Of a stretch of DNA of 64,000 nt, positions 1-8,338 are shown one piece after another. Positions within the stretch are counted from its first letter, which is position 1; every line of letters begins with the position of its first letter. The DNA lies in NCBI GenBank assembly GCA_030696525.1, contig JAUYSB010000021.1, forward strand, positions 31,166 through 95,165. The letters run 5' to 3'. A model generated the notes under the pieces. It did no database searches, was not told the origin of the DNA, and saw nothing but the letters and a program-made list of their open reading frames with translations. Origin of the DNA: Hydrogenophaga sp. Its GTDB lineage: Bacteria; Pseudomonadota; Gammaproteobacteria; Burkholderiales; Burkholderiaceae_C. The position numbers and the translations under genes are program-made.

Positions 1-247
1 CCACGCCCAGGCTGTCGCGGTGGATGATTTCGCCGCCCAGCAGGTAGCTGAAGGTGGACAGGCCGATGTGCGGGTGCGGGCGCACGTCGGCCGCGCGCAC
101 CGCCTCGGGCGGCAGGCTCACCGGGCCGGCGTGATCAAAAAAAACAAAGGGCCCGACCATGCGGCGGCGGGCGTAGGGCAGCACGCGCCGCACCTTGAGG
201 CCGTTGCCCAGGTCGCCTTCGCGGGCGGTGATCAACATCGACACCAT
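1..247 (-). CDS. Pirin family protein (N-terminal part, truncated by window edge)
   Basis: Reverse-strand translation MVSMLITAREGDLGNGLKVRRVLPYARRRMVGPFVFFDHAGPVSLPPEAVRAADVRPHPHIGLSTFSYLLGGEIIHRDSLG has the pirin signature (VRRxLP...GPFVFFDH...VRPHPHIGL.T.TYL..GEI.HRDSLG). Confidence 0.9.
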   Translation of the reverse strand, partial: MVSMLITAREGDLGNGLKVRRVLPYARRRMVGPFVFFDHAGPVSLPPEAVRAADVRPHPHIGLSTFSYLLGGEIIHRDSLGV

Positions 248-317
248 GTTCGCTTCCTTGCTGTGCGCCAAGCCGGCACCGCAGCATACGGCGAAATGGT
301 GGCGCGGACAGCGGGGG

Positions 318-1103
318 TCAGCGGGGCCTGAGCGATGCCGCCGCGCCGTCCAGCATGGCGTGCAGCATGTCCAGGCGCGGGTGCATGGGCACGGGGTAGC
401 CCACGCGGCTGTGCGCCAGGCCCAGCGCCAGCGCCGCCTCGGCCACCTTGTAGCTCAGCGGGCCGGGGTTGATGATCGGCACCGGCAAGCGCGCACTCAG
501 GTAGGCGTGCGACTGGTGCATGGTGGTGGAGCCCAGGATCAGCACCTCGGCGCCGTCTTCCTCGATGGCACGGCGGCCCGCCGCCTCCAGCAGCGGGAAC
601 ACGTCTTCTTCCTTGCCCGAGAGCAGGTTCTGGTTGTCGGGCGGCACCTCGATGGCGCGCACCGAAGCGCACTTGTGGTGCAGGCCCAGCTCGTCCAGCG
701 CCTTCTTGTACAGCGGCTTCCAGCGGCTGGCCATGGTGAGGATGGAGAAACGGTCGCCAAGGGTCAGCGCCATCAGCATCGATGTGCGACCGGGCCCGAA
801 GACAGGAATGTCCAGCACCGAACGCAGCGCGGCCACGCCCGAGTCGCTCATGGTGTCGATGCACACGGCGTCAAAACCTTCGGCCTGCGCGCGGCAGCCG
901 GCTTCGAAGTTGGCGGCATCGGCCAGCACGAAGTCGTGGTGGCTGGAATAGTTCATCGGGCCGGCCTTGACGGCGCGGTACTCGAAGCGGATGCCGTCGC
1001 CAAACGACAAGCCCTCCAGTTGCGCCTGGCGCAGCAGCAGGTTGTCGGCCGACATGGCAAAGGGCACGACCACGAGCACGCGTTTGACCACCGGCTCAGA
1101 CAT
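318..1103 (-). CDS. Asp/Glu racemase superfamily protein (HupH/hydantoin-racemase-like)
   Basis: VCIDTMSDSGVAALRSVLDIPVFGPGRTS, LILGSTTM..., PIINPGPLSYKVAEAALALGL; start chosen at MSEPVVKRV. Confidence 0.75.
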   Translation of the reverse strand: MSEPVVKRVLVVVPFAMSADNLLLRQAQLEGLSFGDGIRFEYRAVKAGPMNYSSHHDFVLADAANFEAGCRAQAEGFDAVCIDTMSDSGVAALRSVLDIPVFGPGRTSMLMALTLGDRFSILTMASRWKPLYKKALDELGLHHKCASVRAIEVPPDNQNLLSGKEEDVFPLLEAAGRRAIEEDGAEVLILGSTTMHQSHAYLSARLPVPIINPGPLSYKVAEAALALGLAHSRVGYPVPMHPRLDMLHAMLDGAAASLRPR

Positions 1104-1773
1104 GCACTGCCCCCAGCTCGGCCAGCGATTCGGCGGTGCTGCACACGCGGCCAAACAGGCGCTGGAAGTTGCGCATGGTGTTGTGGTGCAGGTCCTCGTG
1201 GGTGGTGCCGCAGGCGTCTTCCACCAGGGTCACGCCGTAGCCGCGGTCGGCTGCCTCGCGGGCGGTGGTTTCCACGCACATGTTGGTGGACACGCCGGTC
1301 AGGTAGAGCTGTTCGCAGCCCAGTGCGCGCAGCAGGCTGTCGATGTTCGTGGAGGCAAAGGCGCCGATGGTGGTCTTGCGCAGCACGTGTTCGCCAGGCC
1401 GGGGTTTGAGCTCGTCCACGATCTCGTGCTCGCGGCTGCCGAGGTGGTTTTTGAACTCCACGAACAGCTTGCGCATGTGCAGCGGCGCATCGCTGGCGTC
1501 GGGCAGGGCCGCGCCCACGGTCACGTGCAGCACCGGGCGGCCGAGCACGCCAAAGTGCTCGCGCAGGCGCTGGGTGTGGGGCAGCACGAAGCGCTCGATG
1601 CGGTCGAAACGGTAGTCGCCCACGCTGGAGCCTTCGGCCAACAGCTTGCGCGCCAGCGCGCCCTGGCGCGAGCCGGTGGCGTACTGCATGTCGATGATCA
1701 CGAGGGCGGCACGCGTGGCGTCCACCGTGCGTTCGGCCAGGTAAGCCCGGATGTAGTCGTTGGAGGTGCTCAT
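1096..1773 (-). CDS. Isochorismatase family cysteine hydrolase
   Basis: ALVIIDMQ (Asp), LRKTTIGAF (Lys), TGVSTNMCVETTAREA (Cys) catalytic triad motifs; start MSTSNDYIRAY. Confidence 0.9.
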   Translation of the reverse strand: MSTSNDYIRAYLAERTVDATRAALVIIDMQYATGSRQGALARKLLAEGSSVGDYRFDRIERFVLPHTQRLREHFGVLGRPVLHVTVGAALPDASDAPLHMRKLFVEFKNHLGSREHEIVDELKPRPGEHVLRKTTIGAFASTNIDSLLRALGCEQLYLTGVSTNMCVETTAREAADRGYGVTLVEDACGTTHEDLHHNTMRNFQRLFGRVCSTAESLAELGAVHV

Positions 1774-2666
1774 GTGGTTTCTGCGGGCGTGGTCTGCCGC
1801 CGGTAGCAGTCGATGATTTGCGAGCCGGTGGCGCACCACACGCCGCTGTGGCCCAGGATGTGGTCCAGCGCGCGCGCCAGGTGCTCGATGCGGTGCGGCT
1901 GGCCCATGATGAAGGGGTGAACGGCGATGTTCATCACCTGCCCGCCCTCGGCGTAGAGGGTGTCGAACTCGTCGCAGATTTTTTGCGCAAAGGCCTCGCC
2001 CTCCATGCCCCGGCGCCAGGCGATGCTGTCGTTGATTTCCATGCTGTAGGGCAGCGAAAACAGCTCGCCCTGGCGCACGCGGATGGGCGTGGGCTGGTCG
2101 TCGTGGTAGAGGTCACAGAGGTAGCTCATGCCGGCCTCGGCCACCAGGTCGGGCGTGTTCAGCGTGTTGGACGCGGCGGGCGAAAACCAGCCGCTCAAAT
2201 CGCGCCCGGTGTGGCGGCGGTGGATGGCCTGGCATTCGGCGATGGCGGCGCGTTCCTCGTCTTCGCTCAAGCCCCAGTGGTAGCGCGTGTTGTAGAGACC
2301 GTGCGACATGAACTCCCATTGGCGTGCCAGCATGGCTTCAGCGATCTCGGGGTACATGTCGAGCACCGCCATCGACAGCGAGACGGTGCAAGGCAGGCTG
2401 AAGCGGTCGAACACCTCCATCAGGCGCCACACGCCCACGCGGTTGCCGTAGTCGCGCAGTCCGTAGCCCAGGATGTCGGGATGGGGCACGCGAGGCCAGG
2501 GGTTGCGCACCCGCACCTGCTGCGGCAGGTACTCGTAGTGCTCGATGTTGGGCGCCACCCACAGGGCGATGCGCGCGCCATCGGGCCAGGCGATGGGCGG
2601 CCGATCAGGCCAGGCCGAGTAGGCGATGCGCTCGTGCATGGCCACCACGGCGCCGCCTCCACTCAC
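1770..2666 (-). CDS. Polysaccharide deacetylase family protein (PuuE/imidase-like), copy 1
   Basis: WPDGARIALWVAPNIEHYEY...LRDYGNRVGVWRLMEVF...WEFMSHGLYNTRY...GWFSPAASNTLNTPDLVAEAGMSYLCDLYHDDQP; GTG start overlaps upstream TGA. Confidence 0.9.
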   Translation of the reverse strand: MSGGGAVVAMHERIAYSAWPDRPPIAWPDGARIALWVAPNIEHYEYLPQQVRVRNPWPRVPHPDILGYGLRDYGNRVGVWRLMEVFDRFSLPCTVSLSMAVLDMYPEIAEAMLARQWEFMSHGLYNTRYHWGLSEDEERAAIAECQAIHRRHTGRDLSGWFSPAASNTLNTPDLVAEAGMSYLCDLYHDDQPTPIRVRQGELFSLPYSMEINDSIAWRRGMEGEAFAQKICDEFDTLYAEGGQVMNIAVHPFIMGQPHRIEHLARALDHILGHSGVWCATGSQIIDCYRRQTTPAETT

Positions 2667-3223
2667 GCGCTTGGCCTGGCTTCGGCCAGGTCGTTCCACA
2701 CGTCCTGCCGCGTGATCATCCCGTCCACGATCTCGAAGCGGTCGATGAAACGGATGCCTTCAAAGGCCGATCCATCGAGCCACACGCCGTGCAGCGTGCC
2801 GCTGCAGTACACCACGGTGGCTTCATCGCCCCAGCTCTCGTCGAAGCGTTCGTAGGTTTTGCCCACGCGCTGGTAGCGGCCGCGGCCCCATTCGACCAGC
2901 TGCTCCAGCCGCGACATGGGCGCAGCGCCCGGGAAACGCATCTCGAAGCCCGGTGCCAGCATCTGCTGGGCGGTGGGCAGGTCGCGCGCCTGCATGGTCT
3001 CCAGAAAACGCCGCACCAGCGCCGATGCGTCGGGCCGCGCCGGACCCCCTGCGCTGAACACGCGGCCGTCGCGCTGGTAGGTGCTGGCGTTGCGCACAAA
3101 CACCACGGTGCCCGCCGCCTGCGCCGCGATCACCGAGCGCGTGGCCTGCGCCACGCGCTGCACCAGCCGGCCTTCGACCTCGGGGCCGTAGCCGGGCAAG
3201 AGGGTGATGTCGATCACGGGCAT
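2663..3223 (-). CDS. Tautomerase-like (Pro-2) domain fused to SnoaL/NTF2-like domain
   Basis: N-term MPVIDITLLPGYGPEVEGRLVQRVAQATRSVIAAQAAGTVVFVRNAS resembles 4-OT-like tautomerase; C-term VRRFLETMQARDLPTAQQMLAPGFEMRFPG...RFEIVDGMITRQDVWND resembles SnoaL. Confidence 0.75.
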   Translation of the reverse strand: MPVIDITLLPGYGPEVEGRLVQRVAQATRSVIAAQAAGTVVFVRNASTYQRDGRVFSAGGPARPDASALVRRFLETMQARDLPTAQQMLAPGFEMRFPGAAPMSRLEQLVEWGRGRYQRVGKTYERFDESWGDEATVVYCSGTLHGVWLDGSAFEGIRFIDRFEIVDGMITRQDVWNDLAEARPSA

Positions 3224-3237
3224 GGCACGCTCCCGGT

Positions 3238-4176
3238 TCAGGCCTGGGGCTGCGCGGCGCGCCACGCGTCAAGGATCTGGCTGCCGGTGGCGGCCCACAC
3301 CCCGCGGTGTCGCATGATGTGTGCGAGTGCTTCTTCCAGCGCGCCGATGCGGTAAGGCTGGCCGATCACCCACGGGTGCAGCGAGATGGCCATGACACGC
3401 CCGTTGTCCTCAGTGGCTTCGCGGTAGAGCAGGTCGAACTGGTCGGTCAGCGCGTCGCGGAAGTCGTCTTCGGTGTGGTGGTTCTGCACCAGGATGGTGG
3501 TGTCGTCGATGTCGATGGGGTGCGGCATGGCCACCAGCGGGCCGTGCTCGGTGCGCATGGCGTAGGGCATGTCGTCGTTGACCCAGTCGCACACGTAGTC
3601 CAGCCCGGCCTGGGCCAGCAGGTCCGGCGTCTTGAACGACTCGGACTTGGCCGGCGACAACCAGCCGCGCACCTTCTGCCCGGTGGCCCGCTGGAGGATG
3701 TCCAGCGTCTGCGCGATCCAGGCGCGTTCCTGCTCGTGGTCCAGCCCCCCGTGGTGCAGGTGGTCCATGTCCAGCCCGTTGGCGATGATTTCCCAGCCGC
3801 GCTGCACGCAGGCCTCGATCAGCGCCGGGTAGCGCACGGCCACCGCCGCGTTGACGGCCGCCGTGGCCGGGATGCCATGGCGCTCCAGCGCCTGCATGAT
3901 GCGGAAAATGCCCACCCGGTTGCCGTAGTCGCGCAGCGTGTAGTGGCGCAGATCCGGGTAGGCGGTCTGCATGGCGCCTGGCGGCTTGAAGGGCTGGCCC
4001 TTCATGTCCAGCGGGAACCACTCCAGCGCCGGCACCACCCACAAGGCGATGCGCGCCCCGCCCGGCCAGCGCACCGGCGTGCGACGCGGCAGCATCGACC
4101 AACCGTACCGGTCGTGGTCCATGCCATGTCGGCGCAGCGGATAGTCGAGGTAGTCGTTGGGCAGCACAGCGCTCAT
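3238..4176 (-). CDS. Polysaccharide deacetylase family protein, copy 2
   Basis: MDHDRYGWSMLPRRTPVRWPGGARIALWVVPALEWFPLD...LRDYGNRVGIFRIMQALERHGIPATAAVNAAV...IANGLDMDHLHHGGL...GWLSPAKSES. Confidence 0.9.
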   Translation of the reverse strand: MSAVLPNDYLDYPLRRHGMDHDRYGWSMLPRRTPVRWPGGARIALWVVPALEWFPLDMKGQPFKPPGAMQTAYPDLRHYTLRDYGNRVGIFRIMQALERHGIPATAAVNAAVAVRYPALIEACVQRGWEIIANGLDMDHLHHGGLDHEQERAWIAQTLDILQRATGQKVRGWLSPAKSESFKTPDLLAQAGLDYVCDWVNDDMPYAMRTEHGPLVAMPHPIDIDDTTILVQNHHTEDDFRDALTDQFDLLYREATEDNGRVMAISLHPWVIGQPYRIGALEEALAHIMRHRGVWAATGSQILDAWRAAQPQA

Positions 4177-4237
4177 TGCAAAACCTCCGTGCTTCGCACT
4201 GCGGTGCGAGCTTGCTTGGGACGGCCCGGCGCGGCGC

Positions 4238-5152
4238 TCATGGGGCTTCTCCGACCGGCAGCGCCGCAGCGGCAAACGCATCGTGGTAATGCGCGTTGTA
4301 GTGGGCCGCGATCTCGCGGCCGGTGGCCAGCCACACCTTGTCGTGGCTGGTGATGTAGGACAGTGCCTCTTCAAACGCCGCCAGCCGGTAAGGCTGGCCG
4401 ATCAGGTAGGGGTGCAGCGGGATGCACATCACCGTGCCCGATTGTTCACCTTCGGCATACAGGCGATCGAACTGGCGCTTGAGGATGTCGGCGTATCGGC
4501 GCGGCGAGACCAGGTTGACGTTGTAGACGATGGTGTCGTTCATCTCCAGCGAGTAGGGGATGCTGGTGAGCTTGCCCGTTTTCACCTTGACCGGGCCGGG
4601 CTGGTCGTCGTGGAACAGGTCGCACACATAGGTCAGACCCATCTCGGCCACCAGGTCCATGGTGCGCTCGGTGTAGGTCAGCGCGGGCGCGAGCCAGCCG
4701 TCGAGCTTCTGGCCGGTGTGCTTCTTGATGGTGTCGATGGAATCCTGGATGACCGCACGCTCCTGCGCCTCGTCCATGCCCATCAGGTAGCGCGTGTTGT
4801 AGGTGCCGTGCGAGTAGAACTCCCAGCCGTTCTCGGCGCAGGCGGCGATCACCTCGGGGTGGTGCTCGCACACCGCCACATTGAGCGAGACGCTGCCGCG
4901 CATGTTGCAGCGCTTCATGGCGTCGAGCATGCGCCAGAAGCCGACGCGGTTGCCGTAGTCGCGGTAGCTGTAGTTCAGCACATCGGGCGCCGGCCGCGCC
5001 CAGGGCGCACGCGCCGGGTTGCGCGGCGGGTTGAGCTCGTAGAACTCCACATTGGGCGCCACCCAGAAGGCCACGCGCGCGCCGCCCGGCCAGCGGATGA
5101 CGGGCCGCTTGTCGTAGGGCAGGTAGTCGTAAAAGCCGGGATCGCGTGCCAC
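4238..5152 (-). CDS. Polysaccharide deacetylase family protein, copy 3
   Basis: WPGGARVAFWVAPNVEFYELNPPR...YRDYGNRVGFWRMLDAMKR...EFYSHGTYNTRYLMG...GWLAPALTYTERTMDLVAEMG; likely GTG start adjacent to upstream stop. Confidence 0.9.
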   Translation of the reverse strand: MARDPGFYDYLPYDKRPVIRWPGGARVAFWVAPNVEFYELNPPRNPARAPWARPAPDVLNYSYRDYGNRVGFWRMLDAMKRCNMRGSVSLNVAVCEHHPEVIAACAENGWEFYSHGTYNTRYLMGMDEAQERAVIQDSIDTIKKHTGQKLDGWLAPALTYTERTMDLVAEMGLTYVCDLFHDDQPGPVKVKTGKLTSIPYSLEMNDTIVYNVNLVSPRRYADILKRQFDRLYAEGEQSGTVMCIPLHPYLIGQPYRLAAFEEALSYITSHDKVWLATGREIAAHYNAHYHDAFAAAALPVGEAP

Positions 5153-5154
5153 CG

Positions 5155-5865
5155 TCAGCCTCCGCGTGGCGCGCGTGCGGGCACCTGCTTGAGCTGCGCC
5201 AGGGTTTCCTCGATGGTCAGCACATCGGCGTACTTGAGGGCCATGTCGTACAGGTTGGAGAAGTGCGGGCTCTCGTGTTTGTCGGCCACACACTCCTCGG
5301 GCACGATGGTGCGGAAGCTGCGCTGCAGGCTGTCCACCACGGTGGCCCGCACGCAACCCGAGGTGGAGCCGCCGGTGACCACCACCGTGTCCACCCCGTG
5401 GAAGGTGAAGAGACTGCCGAGGTTGGTCTCGAAGAAGGCCGAGGCCATGCGCTTGTTGATGATGATGTCGCGCTGGTGGTCGATCACGAGGCGGTCATCG
5501 AACTCCGAACGGCGGCTGCCGACCTTGATGTTCTGCAGCGAGTCGGGCGTGTGGGTGCGGGTGCCCCAGATGCCGCAGTCCTCGCCCGAGTCCATATAGG
5601 CCACGTAGGTCCAGACCACAGGGAATCCGCGTGCGCGGAACTCGGCCGCCAACGTGTTGATGTACTCCAGCTGGCGCGGATCGGTCTCGTAGGCGGTGGC
5701 AAATTCGCCCACGCAGGTGTAGGCCTTCTGCGGGTCCACGTTGATCAGCGCCGGCATGCGACCGAAACCGAATCGCTTGCGGGTGGGATTGGCCTTCACT
5801 TCGGCAAACAGTTGCCGGGCGGTCTTGTCGGAGGTTTGCATGGCGGGTACTTTTGAGTCAAACAA
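5155..5865 (-). CDS. Isochorismatase family protein (N-carbamoylsarcosine amidase-like)
   Basis: ALINVDPQKAYT, IINKRMASAFFETNL, VVTGGSTSGCVRATVVDSLQRSFR. Confidence 0.9.
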   Translation of the reverse strand: MFDSKVPAMQTSDKTARQLFAEVKANPTRKRFGFGRMPALINVDPQKAYTCVGEFATAYETDPRQLEYINTLAAEFRARGFPVVWTYVAYMDSGEDCGIWGTRTHTPDSLQNIKVGSRRSEFDDRLVIDHQRDIIINKRMASAFFETNLGSLFTFHGVDTVVVTGGSTSGCVRATVVDSLQRSFRTIVPEECVADKHESPHFSNLYDMALKYADVLTIEETLAQLKQVPARAPRGG

Positions 5866-5905
5866 TCAGGCGTCGAAGTGGGTAGGAATACTGCATCCCT
5901 CTATT

Positions 5906-5923
5906 TGTTCTGTCAATAGAACA
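5906..5923. promoter_or_regulatory. Candidate operator TGTTCT-N6-AGAACA (site 1)
   Basis: Perfect 6-bp inverted repeat; on the minus strand a TTGACA hexamer falls inside it (TGTTCTATTGACAGAACA). Same motif at 8287-8304. Confidence 0.65.
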
Positions 5924-5936
5924 TTTGACATCGCCG

Positions 5937-7298
5937 TCAGCGCAACGGCACCCGGCGCAGGAGCTGCAGCCAGTCGCCCAGGCCCCCCTGGCCCCGCGTG
6001 AGCGCCAACGTACCGTGCAGCACCCGCTCGGCGTGCGCCTCGGGCCACACGCGGGTGCACAGCTCCATGAACTTGGCGCCCAGTTCCTGCGCTGTGTAGG
6101 GCGAGGCGTCGTCGCCGCGGTTGACGCCCACCTCGGCCTGCAGCACGCGGCCGTCAGTGGTGGTGATGCGCACCAGCGCAGGGCGCTCCTGGGGCAGGCG
6201 CGCGGTCATGGCGGGGTCCTCCTGCACCGACACCCGCTGGGCCAGCGCCAGCACGCGCTCGTCGCGCACCGCGTCCCAGGTGAAGCTGGCCATGCCGCTG
6301 CTGCCGTGGATGAGGCGCGTGGCCACCGCGAAGGGCACCGAGAACTTGGCCGCCAGCGTGTTGCGCGGCGCAGGGTCGCTCAGCTCGGCGGCCAGGCTGT
6401 AGGTGCGCACCTCCACCCGCGCCACCTGCTCGGCCGCCGGCAGGCCATCGCGCTGGTCCAGCAGATCGAGCGCGTCCAGGGTGCCGTGGTTGTAGCGGCA
6501 GCACGAGTGGCGCTTGAAGTAGTTGTGCGACACATGCCAGTCGGAGCCCAGCTCGCGCAGCAGCTCGGCGCTGTCGTAGCGCTCCGAGACAATCTGCCCG
6601 AACAGCGAAGCCACACCGTCGCGCTCGCCGGTGAAGCCACAGGCCGCCAGCTGCGCGGCCAGCATGCCGTTGTGGTTGCTCAGACCCGCGTAGACGTTGC
6701 GCACCAGACCGCCCTCCAGCATCGTCTTCTTGGACGTGGCGATGGTCATGGAGGCGCTGACGTTGATGGCCTCCTTCATCAGCGCCGGCGTGTGGCCGTG
6801 CGCGCGCGCACAGGCCGCGGCCGCGCCGATGGTGCCCCAGGTGCCATGGGGGTGCATGGCACTGCGCAGTTGTGACGCCGCGCCGATGCGCGAGCCGACC
6901 TCGTAGCCCACCACCAGCGCGGCCAGAAAATCCGACCGCTCCAGCCGCTGGGTGTCGGCCAGGGCCAACAAGGCGGGCAACACGTGCACGGCGGGGTGGC
7001 CGCGCGAGAAGCGGTTGCCTTCGTCCATTTCGAGGAAGGTGCCCGCCGTGCCGTTGATGAGTGCGGCCATGGCCGGCTGTGTGCACCGGCCCAAGCCCAC
7101 CAGGGTGGCGCCCCCGCTGGCCGTCTGGCGCGCCGCCCACTGGCGCAGTTCGGGCTCGACGGAGCCCGCCACGATGGCAGCCACCGTGTCGGCCAGTACC
7201 CAGCCGATGTGGCTGCGCAGATCGGCGGGCAGGGTGTCGTACCGCAGGCCGGCGGCCCAGTCGCTCAGCACGTGCAAGGTGTCGGTGGAGGTGTTCAC
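5937..7298 (-). CDS. MmgE/PrpD family protein
   Basis: LADTVAAIVAGS...NGTAGTFLEMDEGNRFSRGHPAVHVLPALLALAD...MHPHGTWGTIGAAAACARA...YFKRHSCCRYNHGTLDAL. Confidence 0.93.
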   Translation of the reverse strand: MNTSTDTLHVLSDWAAGLRYDTLPADLRSHIGWVLADTVAAIVAGSVEPELRQWAARQTASGGATLVGLGRCTQPAMAALINGTAGTFLEMDEGNRFSRGHPAVHVLPALLALADTQRLERSDFLAALVVGYEVGSRIGAASQLRSAMHPHGTWGTIGAAAACARAHGHTPALMKEAINVSASMTIATSKKTMLEGGLVRNVYAGLSNHNGMLAAQLAACGFTGERDGVASLFGQIVSERYDSAELLRELGSDWHVSHNYFKRHSCCRYNHGTLDALDLLDQRDGLPAAEQVARVEVRTYSLAAELSDPAPRNTLAAKFSVPFAVATRLIHGSSGMASFTWDAVRDERVLALAQRVSVQEDPAMTARLPQERPALVRITTTDGRVLQAEVGVNRGDDASPYTAQELGAKFMELCTRVWPEAHAERVLHGTLALTRGQGGLGDWLQLLRRVPLR

Positions 7299-8221
7299 GG
7301 TGTGGGGGTTGAATCCGAGGTGTTGGAAAAGCGCGCCGCTTGGGGCAGCAGCAGTTCAGCCGGCTGCACCCAGGCCACGCCGTCGTGCGCGCGCAGTGTC
7401 TGCAGCAGGCCACGCAGCGCGCCGATGCGGCTGGGCATGCCACACACCCAAGGGTGCAGGGCCAGGCCAAACACCGCACCGCGGCGGTGCGCCACACACT
7501 CGTGCTGCAGCCGCCCGAAAGCCTGCCGCGCCAAGTCGGCGTGAGCGGCCGGCGTCAGGTGGCGCAGCCACTGGCACTGCACATCGTCCCACTCGGCAGA
7601 CAGCGGGATCGCGGTCAGCGCGGGCGTGGTGCGCAGGGCATAGGGCTGGTCGTCGTTGCACCAGTCGAGTGTGTAGCGCAGGCCCGCCGCGGCCAGCAGC
7701 TCGAAGGTGTCGGGGCTGGTGCCCCAGTCCTGGCTCAGCCAGCCCAGAGGGCGCGCGCCCAGCACCTCGTCGAAGGCGGCCAGGCTGCGCGCGATGTGAT
7801 CACGCTGCGCCTCGTGTGGCATGTCGCCGTGCATCAGGTCGTTGGCGGCCAGTCCGTGGCCGATGAATTCACAGCCTTGCGCCGCCAGGCGCCGCGCAAG
7901 TTCAGGCAGCCGCAGCAGGGCCCGCGCATTGGCCGCCACCGCCGGTGTGATGCCGGCCTCGCGCAGCGCGTCGAGCACCCGGAACAGGCCCAGCCGCAAG
8001 CCGTATTCGCGCTGGGTCCAGCTCCGGTAGTCGGGACTGAAGCTGCCGAACTCGCCCACAAAACGCGGGTCTCGCAGCGCGTCGGGAATGGGCTCGGCGT
8101 CCCAGTGCTCCAGGCACAGCACCACGAAGGCATGCAGTCGCGGCCCCTGCGCAAACGCCACCGCCAGGCGCCGGGGCAAGGCCGAGTAGCCGTAGTGGGC
8201 GTGGTCCATGGAGCGAGACAT
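7295..8221 (-). CDS. Polysaccharide deacetylase family protein, copy 4
   Basis: MSRSMDHAHYGYSALPRRLAVAFAQG...QREYGLRLGLFRVLDALREAGITPAVAANARALLR...EFIGHGLAANDLMH...GWLSQDWGTS; start uncertain (8221 or 8254). Confidence 0.85.
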   Translation of the reverse strand: MSRSMDHAHYGYSALPRRLAVAFAQGPRLHAFVVLCLEHWDAEPIPDALRDPRFVGEFGSFSPDYRSWTQREYGLRLGLFRVLDALREAGITPAVAANARALLRLPELARRLAAQGCEFIGHGLAANDLMHGDMPHEAQRDHIARSLAAFDEVLGARPLGWLSQDWGTSPDTFELLAAAGLRYTLDWCNDDQPYALRTTPALTAIPLSAEWDDVQCQWLRHLTPAAHADLARQAFGRLQHECVAHRRGAVFGLALHPWVCGMPSRIGALRGLLQTLRAHDGVAWVQPAELLLPQAARFSNTSDSTPTP

Positions 8222-8247
8222 TTTTGAGGGTTTCTCTGGCGCGGGTC

Positions 8248-8276
8248 TTGACACCGCGTTGCCATCGATTCATAGT
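8248..8276 (+). promoter_or_regulatory. Candidate sigma70 promoter TTGACA-N17-CATAGT for the Liv-type operon
   Basis: Consensus -35, 17-bp spacer, 4/6 -10; upstream of ORF 8339. Confidence 0.5.
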
Positions 8277-8283
8277 CTAGCCC

Positions 8284-8307
8284 AATTGTTCTATGTTTAG
8301 AACAATT
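8284..8307. promoter_or_regulatory. Candidate operator AATTGTTCTA-tgtt-TAGAACAATT (contains TGTTCT-N6-AGAACA, site 2)
   Basis: Perfect 10-bp inverted repeat with 4-bp spacer, between divergent genes and just downstream of the predicted -10. Confidence 0.75.
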
Positions 8308-8338
8308 TAATCCACCCCCACTTCCCCGAGGACACGCC

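Noticed and set aside
195-1409. 404-aa plus-strand ORF
   Set aside because: Antisense shadow of the racemase and isochorismatase genes in high-GC DNA; Arg/Ala/Gly-rich, no recognisable motif
4157-5599. 480-aa plus-strand ORF
   Set aside because: Shadow ORF opposite deacetylase copy 3 and an isochorismatase gene, which have clear family motifs on the minus strand
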